A stretch of 64,000 nucleotides of DNA from Isoetes taiwanensis (Eukaryota; Streptophyta; Lycopodiopsida; Isoetales; Isoetaceae), in contig JAJEKV010000011.1 of NCBI GenBank assembly GCA_021234155.1, forward strand, positions 8,045,132 to 8,109,131. The letters are read 5' to 3'. The position numbers were made by a program, and so were the translations under genes. Of this stretch, positions 11,538 through 22,949 are shown piece after piece. Below the pieces are notes generated by a model. The model was given only the letters and a program-made list of their open reading frames with translations, had not been told where the DNA came from and searched no databases. Each line of letters starts with the position of its first letter. Position 1 is the stretch's first letter.

Positions 11538-13217
11538 TGTGACATTCGGCCACGATACGGTCCCGGGGCGGTATCTTTGTCTTGCCTAGATCACGCGTAT
11601 TAACGCCACCCCGACGCGTGTGTCACGCGGCGTGTAGCCAAGTGGGTAGCCCCTGGGGGCAACTTGCTAAGAATGTGCATTAGTATTAATGTGCACATTT
11701 TCCAATGTACACATTAATGTGGGCACACATTTCCATGTGGCCACTTGATGCCAAGTGGGCCATACCCAAGTGTGCAATTAATGTGCACATTTTCCGATGT
11801 ACACATTAATTGGGTGCACACATTTCCATGTGGGCACATTTGGCCACCTAGCCATTAAAGGCAAGTGGGCCCATTCCCAATTATCCCACATGCCTAAAGG
11901 GGATAATTGGAAACCCTAGTCAACCCCTTGTCTATTTAAGTAGGAGAACCCTAACTTGCCCATTTTCGTTTCTAGGGTTTTAGAGCTCTCGTTTTGACCG
12001 CCCCAAGGGTCAAAATCGCCTCCCACTCCCTCGAGAGAATTGCATCATTAGTTTTCCTTGATTCGAAAGCATCTCCAGGATGGTCGAGCTCTCAGTCAGG
12101 GAGGAGGAACTCAAGGATCAGTATTTAGGCAATTTAGTAGTCTAAACCCCATTTCAGCCATCGAATCAAGTGAGGTTTAGCCTCTTAAATTGCCCATAGC
12201 AGCCTCCCTCTAGATCTCTAGATAGCAGATTCTAACTAAAGAACCCTAACTCTATGATATAGATTAGATCTAGTTCTTTAGTTCTCTCGTGAAGTATATG
12301 GATGATGTATCCCTATGAACTCCTTGTATTGGGAAGGGGGTAGAGACCTAAAGCTTTGTAGTTGATGCTCCTAGAGTAGCCTCTCTAGCACACTTGTAGA
12401 TTCGGCCTGTACAAGAGCCACACACCGGTTGTGGGTGAAGGGGCGGGACCGGCTAAGAAGGAGGTTCATGTCCCCGACTCTTGAACGATCCCTCCGGGTG
12501 TGTAAAGCCTACCGGGGATCATTGTGACTAGGTCTAATGGCTTGCCACCGAGTGCGGGCAAGGAATGGGCCTCGACACCTGGGGTGGGGTTCACCTTCCG
12601 ATTGGGTTCGGTCAACTCGGGCGGTGGCCCTCTAGTCACCTTGAGTCGGCATGTAGATCTCCGAGGGGGAGTTCCTACCGCCCCATCGGGAACCGGGAGA
12701 TGAAACCCGGGAATAGCCCTTTTGGCTATGCATCCGGCGGCTTCTGATGAGCCAGTCCCAACACTTTTCAGCCTACTCGCAAAGTGTGCACGGGAGGAGG
12801 GGCGGATGGAGTGGACAACCCTATGCCATGTTCTTATGCCACCAAATCCATTGCCATGAATTCAATACGCAATGAATGAACGGAGACCCAAGCCGTCAGT
12901 CATCCCTTTGAGTCGAGCCTTGGGTAGGATTCCCTATGTGATGTCTTGATCTTTGTCTATGCAGGATATGTGGAGGACCATCCGCCGTGATGGTCATATG
13001 ATGTTGATGTATGTACTACTGACATGTATGTTTATGCTTCCGCAGCTAGGTAGGCCCTGAGGGAGACGGGGTACAATGACCCCTTCACTCTTCCCACTGG
13101 AACCCGTCGCGGTTGCAGTGTCATGTGAAGGGCCCCGTATCGGCATGGAGCTGGTATGGGGGAAGAACTCCTGTTTGTATACGGTGAGTGCACCGTATGC
13201 GAGTAGGGGACGTCACA
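11538..13217 (+). repeat. 3' LTR of the + strand gypsy element
   Basis: The 1680-bp LTR begins TGTGACATTCGG and ends GACGTCACA, with TG/CA ends and a polypurine tract directly upstream. The U3 part carries repeated attaatgtgcacatt/acacattaatgtg blocks that are partly inverted relative to each other. A TATA-like tctatttaag lies near 11929. Matching LTR sequence occurs at 16949-18439, 19782-19942 and 29428-31086. The flank after the LTR starts ttgtc; a matching left duplication was not found, in line with a missing 5' end. Confidence 0.85.
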
Positions 13218-13600
13218 TTGTCCTTTGAGCTTTGTGGTTTTAGGTTCCAAATGATGTTAGGGAGGAAATGATGTTAAAGTTTTGTTGGAAGTCAAAGCCG
13301 TGAACACTTATGTACTTTTATTAGATAGTTTGATGACTTGCACACTTAGGAGCATTTACTTTCTATTGTATTCGCATGCTTCCATAAAATTGTTTGGGTT
13401 ATTTCTCATTCAGACATGCAGTTGCATTTTGCTTAGCAGGTTGTTCTTAATCAATAGGGTGCGGTTTATGGGTTGTAGTTGCATTTTTGCTTACATCCGT
13501 GTCAATTGTTGACAATTTATGATGAAAGTAAGATGCTTTATTCTCCCTTCTAATTCAATTTTGTGCTTTTTCTTGCAGCCGGTTTTATAATCGAGATTTA
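13218..13600. other. Host flank between LTR and repeat copy B
   Basis: No gene is recognised. A pyrimidine-rich stretch ending tttcttgcag (near 13579) would serve as a splice acceptor leading into repeat copy B; the exon is unidentified. Confidence 0.4.
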
Positions 13601-15185
13601 GGAGAGGTGCCAAATATTATTTCTTTCCAAAGAGGAAGGACCATCCACAACCTATCAAGATATCAAGAAAGACCTCCAGTTCTGTAGAAGTTCAATTTAG
13701 TCATATGTGCCCTTAAGTTTAGCTGGCAGATGCAAATTCATGCAATTTCCTTGGATGTGATTGTTTGTAAGACTTATGTCATTTTTAATAGATACAACTA
13801 TTATTCCCTGTGTATTATTGCTCGTGCCATTTATTGCACGGCTTAATCCAAGTTAGTAAACTGGATGACAAAGCCACCATATTTGTAAATTGATGCAACC
13901 CGACATGCAACATGCACAACACTAATTTCACCAGTCACGCGAGCTTCAAAACAGTGTTTTTTGTATTTTCTTTGACGAGGTTAAGTACTTTCTTCAAATT
14001 TGGACCATGGGACACCAAGCCCTGTTATGACAATGGTTGGTCTTTTAGTTTCAGAAAATTTTTGCTTATGCAAGTTAGACCAGTGTTGTATATCTACACA
14101 GTATAGAGCGGCAGAAAAAATTCATGATGACTGTGATTAGTCAATGGATTTATAAACATTCGAATGCACTGAGACAATAAAAATGATGCATAAGGATGCA
14201 ACCGTTAAAATGTAAGATTGGTGCACTCTCTTAGAACAAGTTTGTTGATCAGCTCAAGGTGAGAACAAGTATGAGAACATAATCTGTTTTATGTACTCCC
14301 CTCATTTTGAGTATCTAATGACTGATATTTAGAACAAGTTTGTTGATCAGCTCAAGGTGAGAACAAGTATGAGAGAACAAGTATGAGAACATAATCTGTT
14401 TTATGTACTCCCCTCATTTTGAGTATCTAATGACTGATATTCATGTGCATTTTGTATCTCCGTATTAAGTGTTCAATAAAATGCATTGACAAAATTTGCT
14501 TTTGCGATAGAGCTCGGGCTATTTGGAATGTCACAAAGAGGTTATGTATTTGAGATAGCACAGGCAAAAGTCTTTAAATGTGCTGCCATGGAACATGTAC
14601 TATGGGAAGCTGTATAATGTGCACCATGTCTGTGCATCCAGATGGTTAATGTGACAGGGCTGGTTCTTTCCAAATTGTATGGTCCAGAGATGCACCACTA
14701 GAAGCATCTTTCCTGTTTTGATCTATTGGAGAAATGTATGTCTACAAGCACAAGAATCGCTACACTTTTTTGCTACTTGAAATGAAATGCCTTCACATAG
14801 GTAAGTGATTGAATGCAGAAGCAGATTCTAAATGACAGGCTATTGAGGCACATTGATAAGGATGGGGAGGTAGTAAAAAACAATGTTTGGATGCCATTCG
14901 AACTATTATTTGACTGAACTAAAACTTGAATGGCATAAATGGAGATATAGGAACCTCATCTACTGGTGCTAGAGTTTCTTACAGTCTTTCCATCGCCATG
15001 GACACGGTGGAGCCATCTTAACTTTCAAAGAACGTGTGCATGTTTCACATAGTATGTCTTTTTTATGTTATATTGACATGTGGGAATATAATTGGAATGG
15101 ATTGTGTACTTTATTTGCTATTTCTACAATAGAGCATTAAGAATAAAAAAGGAGATTCTACAACGGAAGCAAAATGGACATGTTT
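13601..15185 (+). repeat. 1.55-kb dispersed repeat, copy B
   Basis: Direct-orientation partner of 1985-3541. It contains an extra short tandem repeat (gagaacaagtat twice near 14361-14385) and an AATAAA at 14475-14480. Together the copies bracket the + strand gypsy element. They show none of the LTR hallmarks (no TG/CA ends, PBS or PPT), so they look like duplicated host sequence. Confidence 0.85.
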
Positions 15186-16943
15186 CTAAAAGCTCAGTGA
15201 CTATCCATTATATTTAGTCTGTTTAGTGGAACAGACCCTCTTGCATTAAATCCACGCATGGACACTAGCGTCGAGCACCCCTCACTTTTTGGCATTCTAT
15301 TCAATCCACATATGTATAAGATTCTATTGCACCTGCCACAGCTAAGACCGTAGATCAATTTCATAAGTTACGACTCATGCCCAGCATTGCCGGATACACA
15401 TTGCATGAAATGTTAGAAATTTAAGGCAAAAAATATATGACAGTGAAAAAATGCATCCACAACAGCCTAAATTATGACAAATTCTAAAGCAATATGCTAA
15501 ACTATATATTCCATTACATCCGTCCATATTGTGTTCCACAATAACCAATACCTAAACCCCAAACCTTCACACTTGGCAGTCCCGTACATCTACAAAAACG
15601 ATTATATTTAAACCTTTTTATTCCACCCACAAACCATATTAGTCACCCATTCCGCACGTCCACGACGATGCCGGGCACACGTTTCTAGTTATTATTAATA
15701 AGGTACATAATATGTATGGAATAAATATGAATGTTGTAAGAAATATGTGTGGATATTATATAAACATTTTGCGGCGGCCCCTTTGAGGCCAAATGTCAGG
15801 GTTTTTGCAATCTGGAAAACGTTGCATTGCAAATGAAATTGAAAAAATAAAGATTGCCTAGGGGTGTTCTATGTATACGTTTATCGAGAGTTGTTACAAA
15901 ACACTAAGGCCATTAATCTCTATGTATAAATAATGTGCCATCACAAGCATACAAGTGTTCTCCTTCACAAGTGTATGGATCTGTGCATTGCATCTTCAAA
16001 GCATAAATGAAACTAGATGTCAAGCCTATAAATGCCAAATTGTGAAACAAACGAAAGGAAAATACAAGGGGTTCATACTATATTGGCCATACAACACGAG
16101 TGAGTGACCTTTAGGAGGTTTATTTTTAATGAAAACACACATATACATTATAATAAGTATGGTTTTTGTGTATTTCATACCATACGAAGTCGTGAGGGGG
16201 AAGTTAGCAGGAGTAGAATAAATTATACATGTATGGGAAACAACTAAAGTTATACTTCTCTTCCTATTAATCAGCTGGGAGCTCCATACAAGCCTGAAGA
16301 TAACAAAGATTATATAGTCCTTTTGTTATGCACTAACCAATAATGCCTTAGCGCGAAATGACTGAATCGTTACTGGGATTGTTCTTTAGTTCTATTGCCT
16401 CCATGATATATCAAATTTCTTGCAGATTTCAATTTAACGCTATGATATCTGAGAATTTAAATTTCCAAGCCTCTATCCCCATATTTAATCATTTATGCGC
16501 TGCACTTGGATGGAATAGCCAATTTTTGTAAAACACACTCTGGCAAGGAAAAGAAGACTTTATCAAGTACTGCCCTTGCTAACGTAATGGAGACCACATT
16601 CTGTCACCAAACAGGCCACATTTTCTTTAAATTTTCTTTAATGTACAGGAGAAAATAATTTGTTCCCACTGCAGGAATGAATGAGATGTACTTGAAAAAG
16701 AATCAATCAACATGATTTAAGGAAATATGATGATAAAATGTGACAAGTGGCATATAACATTTCTTGCAGAGTTGAAGACTTCCTAGTGTAAAGCAAACTT
16801 CAAGAAGCAACTACCTACGAAGGATCCATGAACTTATGAAGAACAGCAAGAATCAGTGAAGCCCGAATACTTCAGAGGGAAAGCAATGGAATTCAGGATG
16901 ACTTCGACGAATACACGATGTCATGGATTACAGTCCGCTGATC
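15186..16943. other. AT-rich intergenic sequence
   Basis: No open frame or motif beyond a Helitron-like terminus near 15669-15689. No gene is supported. Confidence 0.6.
15669..15689 (+). mobile_element. Helitron-like 3' terminus (candidate)
   Basis: The sequence tgccgggcacacgtttctag followed by T matches the terminus at 58812-58831 (read on the - strand) with one mismatch. CTAG followed by T is the usual Helitron 3' end. Here the hairpin's left arm is decayed. The 5' end (TC) could not be located. Confidence 0.35.
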
Positions 16944-16948
16944 CTATA
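16944..16948. other. Target site duplication CTATA (left)
   Basis: Five bases directly before the TGTGACG terminus at 16949 match the five bases after the other end (31087-31091), as expected for Ty3/gypsy integration. Confidence 0.8.
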
Positions 16949-17822
16949 TGTGACGTCCCCTCCTCGTATACGGTGCACTCACCGTATACAAACAGGAGTC
17001 CATCCCCCATACCAGCTCCATGCTAATACAGGGCCCTCCACATGACACTGCAACCGTGACGGGTTCCAGTGGGAAGAGTGGAAGGGTCATTGCACCCCGT
17101 CTCCCTCAGGGCCTACCTAGCTGCGGAAGCGTAAACATACATGTCAGTAGCACATACATCAACATCATATGACCATCACGAAGGATGGTTCTCCACATAT
17201 CTGCATAGACAAAGATCAGCACATCACATAGGGAATCCTACCCAAAGCTCGGACTCAAAGGGATGATCCGGCGGCTTGGGTCTCGAGTTCATTCATTGAG
17301 GCGCATGTAATTCATGGCAATGGATTTATCGGCATATGAACATGGCTTAGGGTTGTCCACTCCATCCGCCCCCTCTGTGCACACTTTGCGAGTGGTCGAA
17401 AAGTGTCGGGACCCGACCGTAGCCGCACGGATGCATAGCCAAAGGGCTACTCACGGGTTCATCCTCCCAGTTCGATGGGGCGGTAGGGATCACTCCCTCG
17501 GGAGATCTACATCGCGACTCGGTGACTAGAGGGCCACGCCTGTATTCGACCGAACCCACCGGAAAGTGAACACCACTTCCGGGTGTCGAGCCCATGCCTT
17601 GCCAAGCACGCGGTGGCAAGCCATTGGACCTAGTCACAATGGTTCCTTTAGGCTTTACACACCAGAGGAACCGTTCAAGAGTCAGGACATGAACCTCCTT
17701 CTCAGCCAGTCTGGCCCCTTCACCCACATCCCGGTGTGGCTCTTGTGCACAGGCCGAATCTACAGTGTGCTAGAGAGGCTACTCTAGGAGCATCAACTAC
17801 CAAGCTTTAGGTCTCTACCCCC
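16949..17822 (-). repeat. 3' LTR, terminal half
   Basis: Begins TGTGACGTCCCC on the + strand and matches the reverse complement of 12342-13217 and also 29428-30292. It stops at the ctacccccttcc boundary, where the LTR middle appears in the opposite orientation. A 126-codon open frame on the - strand here is LTR noise. Confidence 0.85.
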
Positions 17823-18439
17823 CTTCCCACATTAATGTGGGCACACATTTCCAAGTGGACACTTCATGCCAAGTGGGCCACACCCTTAGGTGCAATTAAT
17901 GTGCACATTTTCCAATGTACACATTAATGTGGGCACACATTTCCATGTGTGCACATTTGGCCACCTAGCCCTTAAAGGCAAGTGGGCCCATTTCCAATTA
18001 TCCCACATGCCAAAAGGGGATAATTGGAAACCCTAGCCAACCCCCTTGTCTATATAGGGTAGGAAACCCTAACTTGCCCAATTTTCGATTTTAGGGCTTT
18101 AGAACTCTGTTTTGGCTGCCTCAACAGCCAAAACCGCCTCCCGAACTTCGCACGGGAGAATTGCATCCTTAGTTTCTCTTGATTCGAGCGTTTCAGCAGG
18201 ATGGTCGAGCTCAGGTCAGGAGGAGCCCCTCAAGGATCAGGTATTTGGCCAATTAGATAGTCTAAACCCCATTTTAGTCATTGAATCAGTAGGTTTAGCC
18301 TATTAAATTGCCCATAGCAGCCCTCTAGATCTCTAGATAGCATATTCTAACTAAAGAACCTAACTCTATGTTGTAGATTAGATCTAGTTCTTTAGTTCTC
18401 TGTGAAGTATATGGATGATGTATCTCTATGAACTCCTTG
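17823..18439 (+). repeat. 3' LTR, middle segment, inverted in place
   Basis: This matches about 11720-12340 of the + strand LTR in direct orientation, opposite to the LTR half on its left. Its subfamily-specific wording (aagtggacacttcatgcc) matches the 5' LTR at 29428-31086, so it belongs to the same element. It includes the TATA-like tctatatagg near 18049. It joins integrase coding sequence abruptly at 18440. Confidence 0.8.
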
Positions 18440-18910
18440 TATTTGGCTCAAGATCAAGGTGAAGCAGGCGAAGCTCAGGATCGGGAATTGCAAGAAGCTT
18501 GCTCCAAGGTGGGCTGGACCTTTCAGAATAGTCAAGAGAGTAGGTAATCAATCCTACAAGCTAGACTTGCCAGCACACCTAAAGATTCATAAGGTCTTCC
18601 ACGTGAGTTTGTTGAAGAAGCATACTCCAAATCCAGACGAAGTCTTGGACACTCCAACGTTGTTGGAAATGATGGAGGAGCAATTTGGAAATAGTTCGTA
18701 ATTGATTCTTGATAAAGCTTTCAAGAAAACGAGGGAGATCGAGAATTCCTCCAATTATTTGGTCAAGTGGAAACACTTACCCGGTGGAAGACGCGACGTG
18801 GGTACTTAAGAAAGATTTAGTAAGCAAAGATCCACGGTTTATGGAGCAATGGGACGGCAAGGTCATCTCAGAAGAAATCGCAGCAGGAGGCATGTCGATT
18901 TGTGTAGGTT
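18440..18910 (+). pseudogene. Gypsy integrase C-terminus and chromodomain (inverted segment)
   Basis: The frame from about 18443 reads LKIKVKQAKLRIGNCKKL, then the GPF/Y-type block APRWAGPFRIVKRVG, YKLDLPAHLKIHKVFHVSLL and a linker with DEVLDTP. After a one-base break, a chromodomain follows: IENSSNYLVKWKH, then PVEDATWVLKKDLVSKDPRF. These are the last parts of a chromovirus pol protein; the chromodomain steers integration toward histone-marked chromatin. It directly continues the protein truncated at 19943 on the other strand (ending KVGDDV), so one coding sequence has been split by an inversion. The break at ttacccggtggaag lies in a CCG/CGG context. Confidence 0.85.
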
Positions 18911-19781
18911 AATTCTTGTATAGTTAAGATTAATCACGATGCAACCTATGCTTAGTATGGGTTGCATGCGTTGTTACCGATGATGAGACCACTACGGTGA
19001 TCTCTGGGGGTGGTGTAATGTCAATGTAGGCATGACCAGCGTTTCCGCTTTGGGCGAAAGTGGAAGGTAGATTAGAAAGTCTATACGTCCCACGAAGTAG
19101 GCGACCTCGAGAGAAAGGAGGTCATTGAGGAATGCAATCAAGCACCTCTAGCCCCATATATGCTTTGATAGGAGGAATCAGGCCTTCACGCCCCATATAA
19201 TGGGAAGGACCTATCCTCCATTTGGGCAACTAGGGTGTAGGCATGAGCGGCATATAGGCATATAGGCATGTGTCTCCGTGGCCATAATGGAAGATTCACC
19301 CTCTTCCTACGAGGGAGATTAGCCATGCATCCATGTAGATAGGTGGGGTGGTCACCATATAACCAAAATTTTATTAATAATTAAATGGTACTAACGTAGT
19401 GTCGACCTGCAGGCCAATAGAGCGCTCCGGAGGGCAAGGAGGGCAATTTGAACATGGTTGACTTGCTGATTTTACAAATTTTGTTGGAATGTGTTGCAAG
19501 GAATGAAGAGTACCTCGGACGTTAATTTTAAATTTTGTTAAACTTAATTGTCATGTTAAGTGAATTATAGAGTAACATGTTAGTGATGTTATGAATTGAT
19601 AAGTTATTTCATAATATAATGTTGTGATAATGTCATAAAAATATTACCTTAAGGTAATCATAATAAATGTGTAAGAATTATAGTAGTTATCGTATGTATC
19701 AGGTTGATTGCAGGTTAGGTTGATCCCAAGGTGGGGAGACCCACGATCTTGTCAGGGCGGCATCATTTCAAGGTGGGAGAA
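18911..19781 (+). other. Gypsy 3' noncoding region and PPT (inverted segment)
   Basis: It matches 10357-11537 of the + strand element, with one ~280-bp unit fewer. The tract caaggtgggagaa at 19769-19781 is the polypurine tract before the LTR TG at 19782. Confidence 0.8.
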
Positions 19782-19942
19782 TGTGGCGTTCGGCCGCGAT
19801 ATCGCCCGGATAACCGTATCGCCACGCCAATACCGCATTATTACGCCCTACGGTGCCGCGCTAAGCGTGTAGCAGTGGGTAGCCCTAGGGGGCAACTTGC
19901 CAGAAATATGTGCAACTATTAATGTGCACATTTTCCAATGAA
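19782..19942 (+). repeat. 3' LTR, first ~160 bp (inverted segment)
   Basis: It starts TGTGGCGTTCGG right after the polypurine tract and runs to cacattttccaatg, where it is cut. The next LTR bases are found at 17823. Beyond 19942 the sequence switches to - strand integrase coding. Confidence 0.8.
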
Positions 19943-22709
19943 ACATCATCTCCAACTTTGAACTCTCTTACTGTTCGATGCTTGTCGGCGATGCTCTTCT
20001 GACGACTTCTTGCTGCAAGCAGATAACCTCGAACTTCTTCCACAAGCTGCTGCATATCGGCCAACATCTGGCTGCGAAACTTCCACTTTTGACACGGGGT
20101 TGTGCCAAGTGTGCGGAGTTAGGTAATCGATAGCGTAATTGATCATAAACGGCGACATTTGGGATGATTCCGCTTGGTGCTATTATAGGCAAACTCCACC
20201 AAGTGAATAAATTCTTCCCACATACTTTGCTTATTTCGGACATAGTTTTCAGTAGCATGTCCTCTAAAATCTGTTGGTCCGCTCCGTCGGCCATCCGTCG
20301 AGGATGATATCTCAGTGCTCATGGATAGCAAAATGCGGATTGTCGCAAAGAGGTCTTGCCAAAAGGCTCATGAACCCGGATCCGCAATGAGGAGATGATC
20401 TCCCTTGGCATGCCATGAAGCTGAAGAAGATCTCTTTGGTGAAGAGCTTTCTTTGTATCCATACGCAAGGCACAAAATGTGCCATCTTAGACAACTTGTC
20501 GACCACTACCATCAAGGCATCCTTCCCTCTTTCGCTGTTCTTGGGAGTCCCGTAATGAAATCCATCCGATTACCTCCCACTTAGCGTTTTTTTGGCACTG
20601 AATGAAGCTGCTCGCCTTTGTCGGCCGACATGGTGGCATTCCTTGATGTAGCGAGCCACACCTTCTTCATTCGGCCAATAATAGGCTGCTGCGTACTTTG
20701 AAATATGTTTTCATGAATCCATGATGGCGGCTATTGGGGCTGTTGTAGCGTGTCGTGGAGGATCAATTTCCTTACACACGATGATTGGTGCACGCACAAC
20801 TTGTTCTTATGGTATAACAGGTTGCCTTCCTTCTTAAAATGTTTAAAGGCTTCCCGCTCCTTATCGTTCTAGCCTCCCTAGAGACTTGCCCATACTTCCT
20901 TGAAATCCACATCCGTTGGCAAGGACTCTTCAATCTTCTTACCAAAGTCACCGGAGATCGTCGAAATTGCATTGCAATGGACTCTAGTTGTCGGGGATGC
21001 CTTGAAAGCATCCGCTACCACATTGAGCTTCCACGGCTTGTAGACTATATCAAAGTCGTACTCTTCAAGGAACTCCATCCACCTTCTCCGCCTCGGGTTG
21101 AGGTGTGGTTGCGTGAATACATATTGGAGGCTCGGTGGTGCGTATCCAACTGGAACTTCCTTCCCAAAAGGTAGTGCCTCAAATTCTTAATGCCCCGACA
21201 ACCGCAAGCAATTCACTCGTCGTGGGTAATTGGCGGCGTTCGGCGTCGTTCATCTTTCACGGAATCATACGCTACCACGCTCTTCTTGCATAAGCACCGC
21301 TCTGTAGCTATCTTACTTGCGTCCCGTCGCTACAAGCTTATCTTTTCTCGGGTCCGGCCGAAAGGTTAAGATCGGGTTGTTGTTAAAGCTTCCTTCAACA
21401 ATTCAAACCACCTTGGGCTTTCTTGTGCCAATGCTCTGCCCCAATCTTTCACTTTCTCCGTCCTCGTCAAGTCTGTTAACGGGGGCGCTATCTTAGCAAA
21501 GTTCTTCACGAACTTCTGTGCGTACTCGCTAGGGTAGAAAACCGACTTCATGCATTCTTTGGGTAGGCCAGCGAATGGCGGCTTCAATCTTTGCGGGGAT
21601 CCGTCGAGATGCCTTCTGGCGAGATCACATGACCTAGATACTCCACCTTCTCGTTGCGGTGGCGCCCGACAACTTGGCATGCATAACCGGTGCCTCTTCA
21701 ACTTCTCTAGCACTCTTCTCAAGTGTTGTACGTGCTCTTCAAGGGATCTGCTATACACCAAAATGTCATCAAAGAAAACAATCACAAAGGTGTCTAAGAA
21801 CTCTCTGAAGATGTCGTTCATGAGCCTCATGAACGTTGCGGGGGCATTCGATAAGCCGAAGGGCATTACCGTGAACTCATAGTGCCCATACCGCGTTCTG
21901 AAGGCGGTCTTATGGATATCTTCTTCTTTAATCCTGATCTGATGATAACCTGACCTTAAGTCGATTTTGGAGAAGATCTTTGCACCTTGGAGCTGATCCA
22001 TCAAGTCATCTGATCTGGGAAGCGCGTACTTGTTCTTAATGGTGTGCTTGTTCAACTGCCTATAGTCTATGCACATCCTTAAACTGCCATCCTTCTTCTT
22101 AACGAAGAGAATGGGCGCTCCAAATGGCGAAACACTGGGTCTAATGAAACCTAGGTCAAGCAACTCCCCGCAAGAATCGCTTCTTTAGTCGAGGCAACTC
22201 TGCGTTGTCATTCTATATGGAGCCTTGCTTGTTGGCTTTGTTCGGTTAAGTGCAATCTACTTTTCGACTCCTATAAGGAGGGGAGCTGCTTGATCTCATC
22301 ACGGAAAGAGATCATGGAACTCCGTGATCAGCTTAGCTACTTGCCCGGCAACTTGCTGAGCACCTTGTCTTCTTTGCTTCCTTCTTAGATTCGGCTCACT
22401 AATCTCAAGCTTGAAGATGTATGCCACTTGCTCACTCTTCTTGATGCACTTGAGCGGCCGGCTTAGAAGACATGCAGCGCATGATGGGAACAACTTCTTT
22501 ACTGTTATTTTGATGATCTTGCCGTCCGTTGGGAAGGTCACTTTCCGCTTTCCACGATCGATAATGGCCCTGGCTGGCCCAAGGTACTCCATTCCTATGA
22601 TCAAAGTCGTTGCTTGCCAATGCCCATTACTTCTGCCCCATCGGATATTAATCCGGCAAGTCGATGTGAAATTAATTCTCTTGCCCGCCGATCGCCTCCA
22701 CTGCACCAC
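19943..22709 (-). pseudogene. Gypsy pol: protease end, RT, RNase H, integrase core
   Basis: From the 5' side: TTLIIGMEYLGPARAIIDRG (protease C-terminal ILGM-type block, ~22600), then RT with [46 protein letters not shown] and the catalytic FFDDILVYS (22163-21650). RNase H/connection follows with HYLLGRKFQLDTH and EYDFDIVYKPWKLNVVADAF (~21130-20990). The integrase core reads ALMVVVDKLSKMAHFVP (~20510) and NYVRNKQSMWEEFIHLVEFA (~20240), with KSIADKHRTVREFKVGDDV just before the cut at 19943. The order RT-RNase H-IN is Ty3/gypsy type. At least five frame shifts interrupt it. The missing C-terminus lies at 18440-18910 on the + strand. Confidence 0.85.
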
Positions 22710-22949
22710 TTGCTAAGACAAGCGGGTCTTGGCTTTGACTTTAGCGGCTTCAACTTCAACATTTGAACCATGCGGGGGGATGCAAAGTTATGGCTACTTC
22801 ACGAGTCTATCAAGACTATGAAGGACTTGGCCTTGGCCTTCCCTCTTGTGGAAATTACTTTATCTTGGCTCTCTTGCTTTCTGTATCTATTGCGGCAAAG
22901 ATATGGCACTCACCCCGGAATGTAGTCAGCGGCCTTCCTGCGCCGTCGT

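Larger units (their letters stand above)
3930..13217 (+). mobile_element. Ty3/gypsy-type element, + strand, 5' part missing
   Basis: The right end is clear: a shared 3' noncoding region (10352-11537), a polypurine tract and a complete 3' LTR (11538-13217). The left part holds a decayed H3-like gene and two copies of the palindrome that also sits between the H3-like gene and gag in the 16949-31086 element, in matching order. No 5' LTR or primer site is seen to the left, and 4600-10351 shows no recognisable protease, RT or integrase. It is therefore a defective or recombinant relative of the element at 16949-31086. The left limit is uncertain (somewhere between 3541 and 3940). Confidence 0.65.

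Noticed and set aside
1985-15185. Repeat copies A and B as the LTRs of one large element
   Set aside because: No TG/CA ends, no PBS after copy A and no PPT before copy B; the gypsy LTR between them already has its own PPT and termini.
17347-17727. 126-codon frame on the - strand
   Set aside because: Entirely inside LTR sequence and not conserved in the matching LTR at 29428-31086 or 11538-13217.
21750-21790. FFDD instead of YIDD at the gypsy RT active site as a novelty
   Set aside because: FFDD is a usual variant in plant Ty3/gypsy elements.
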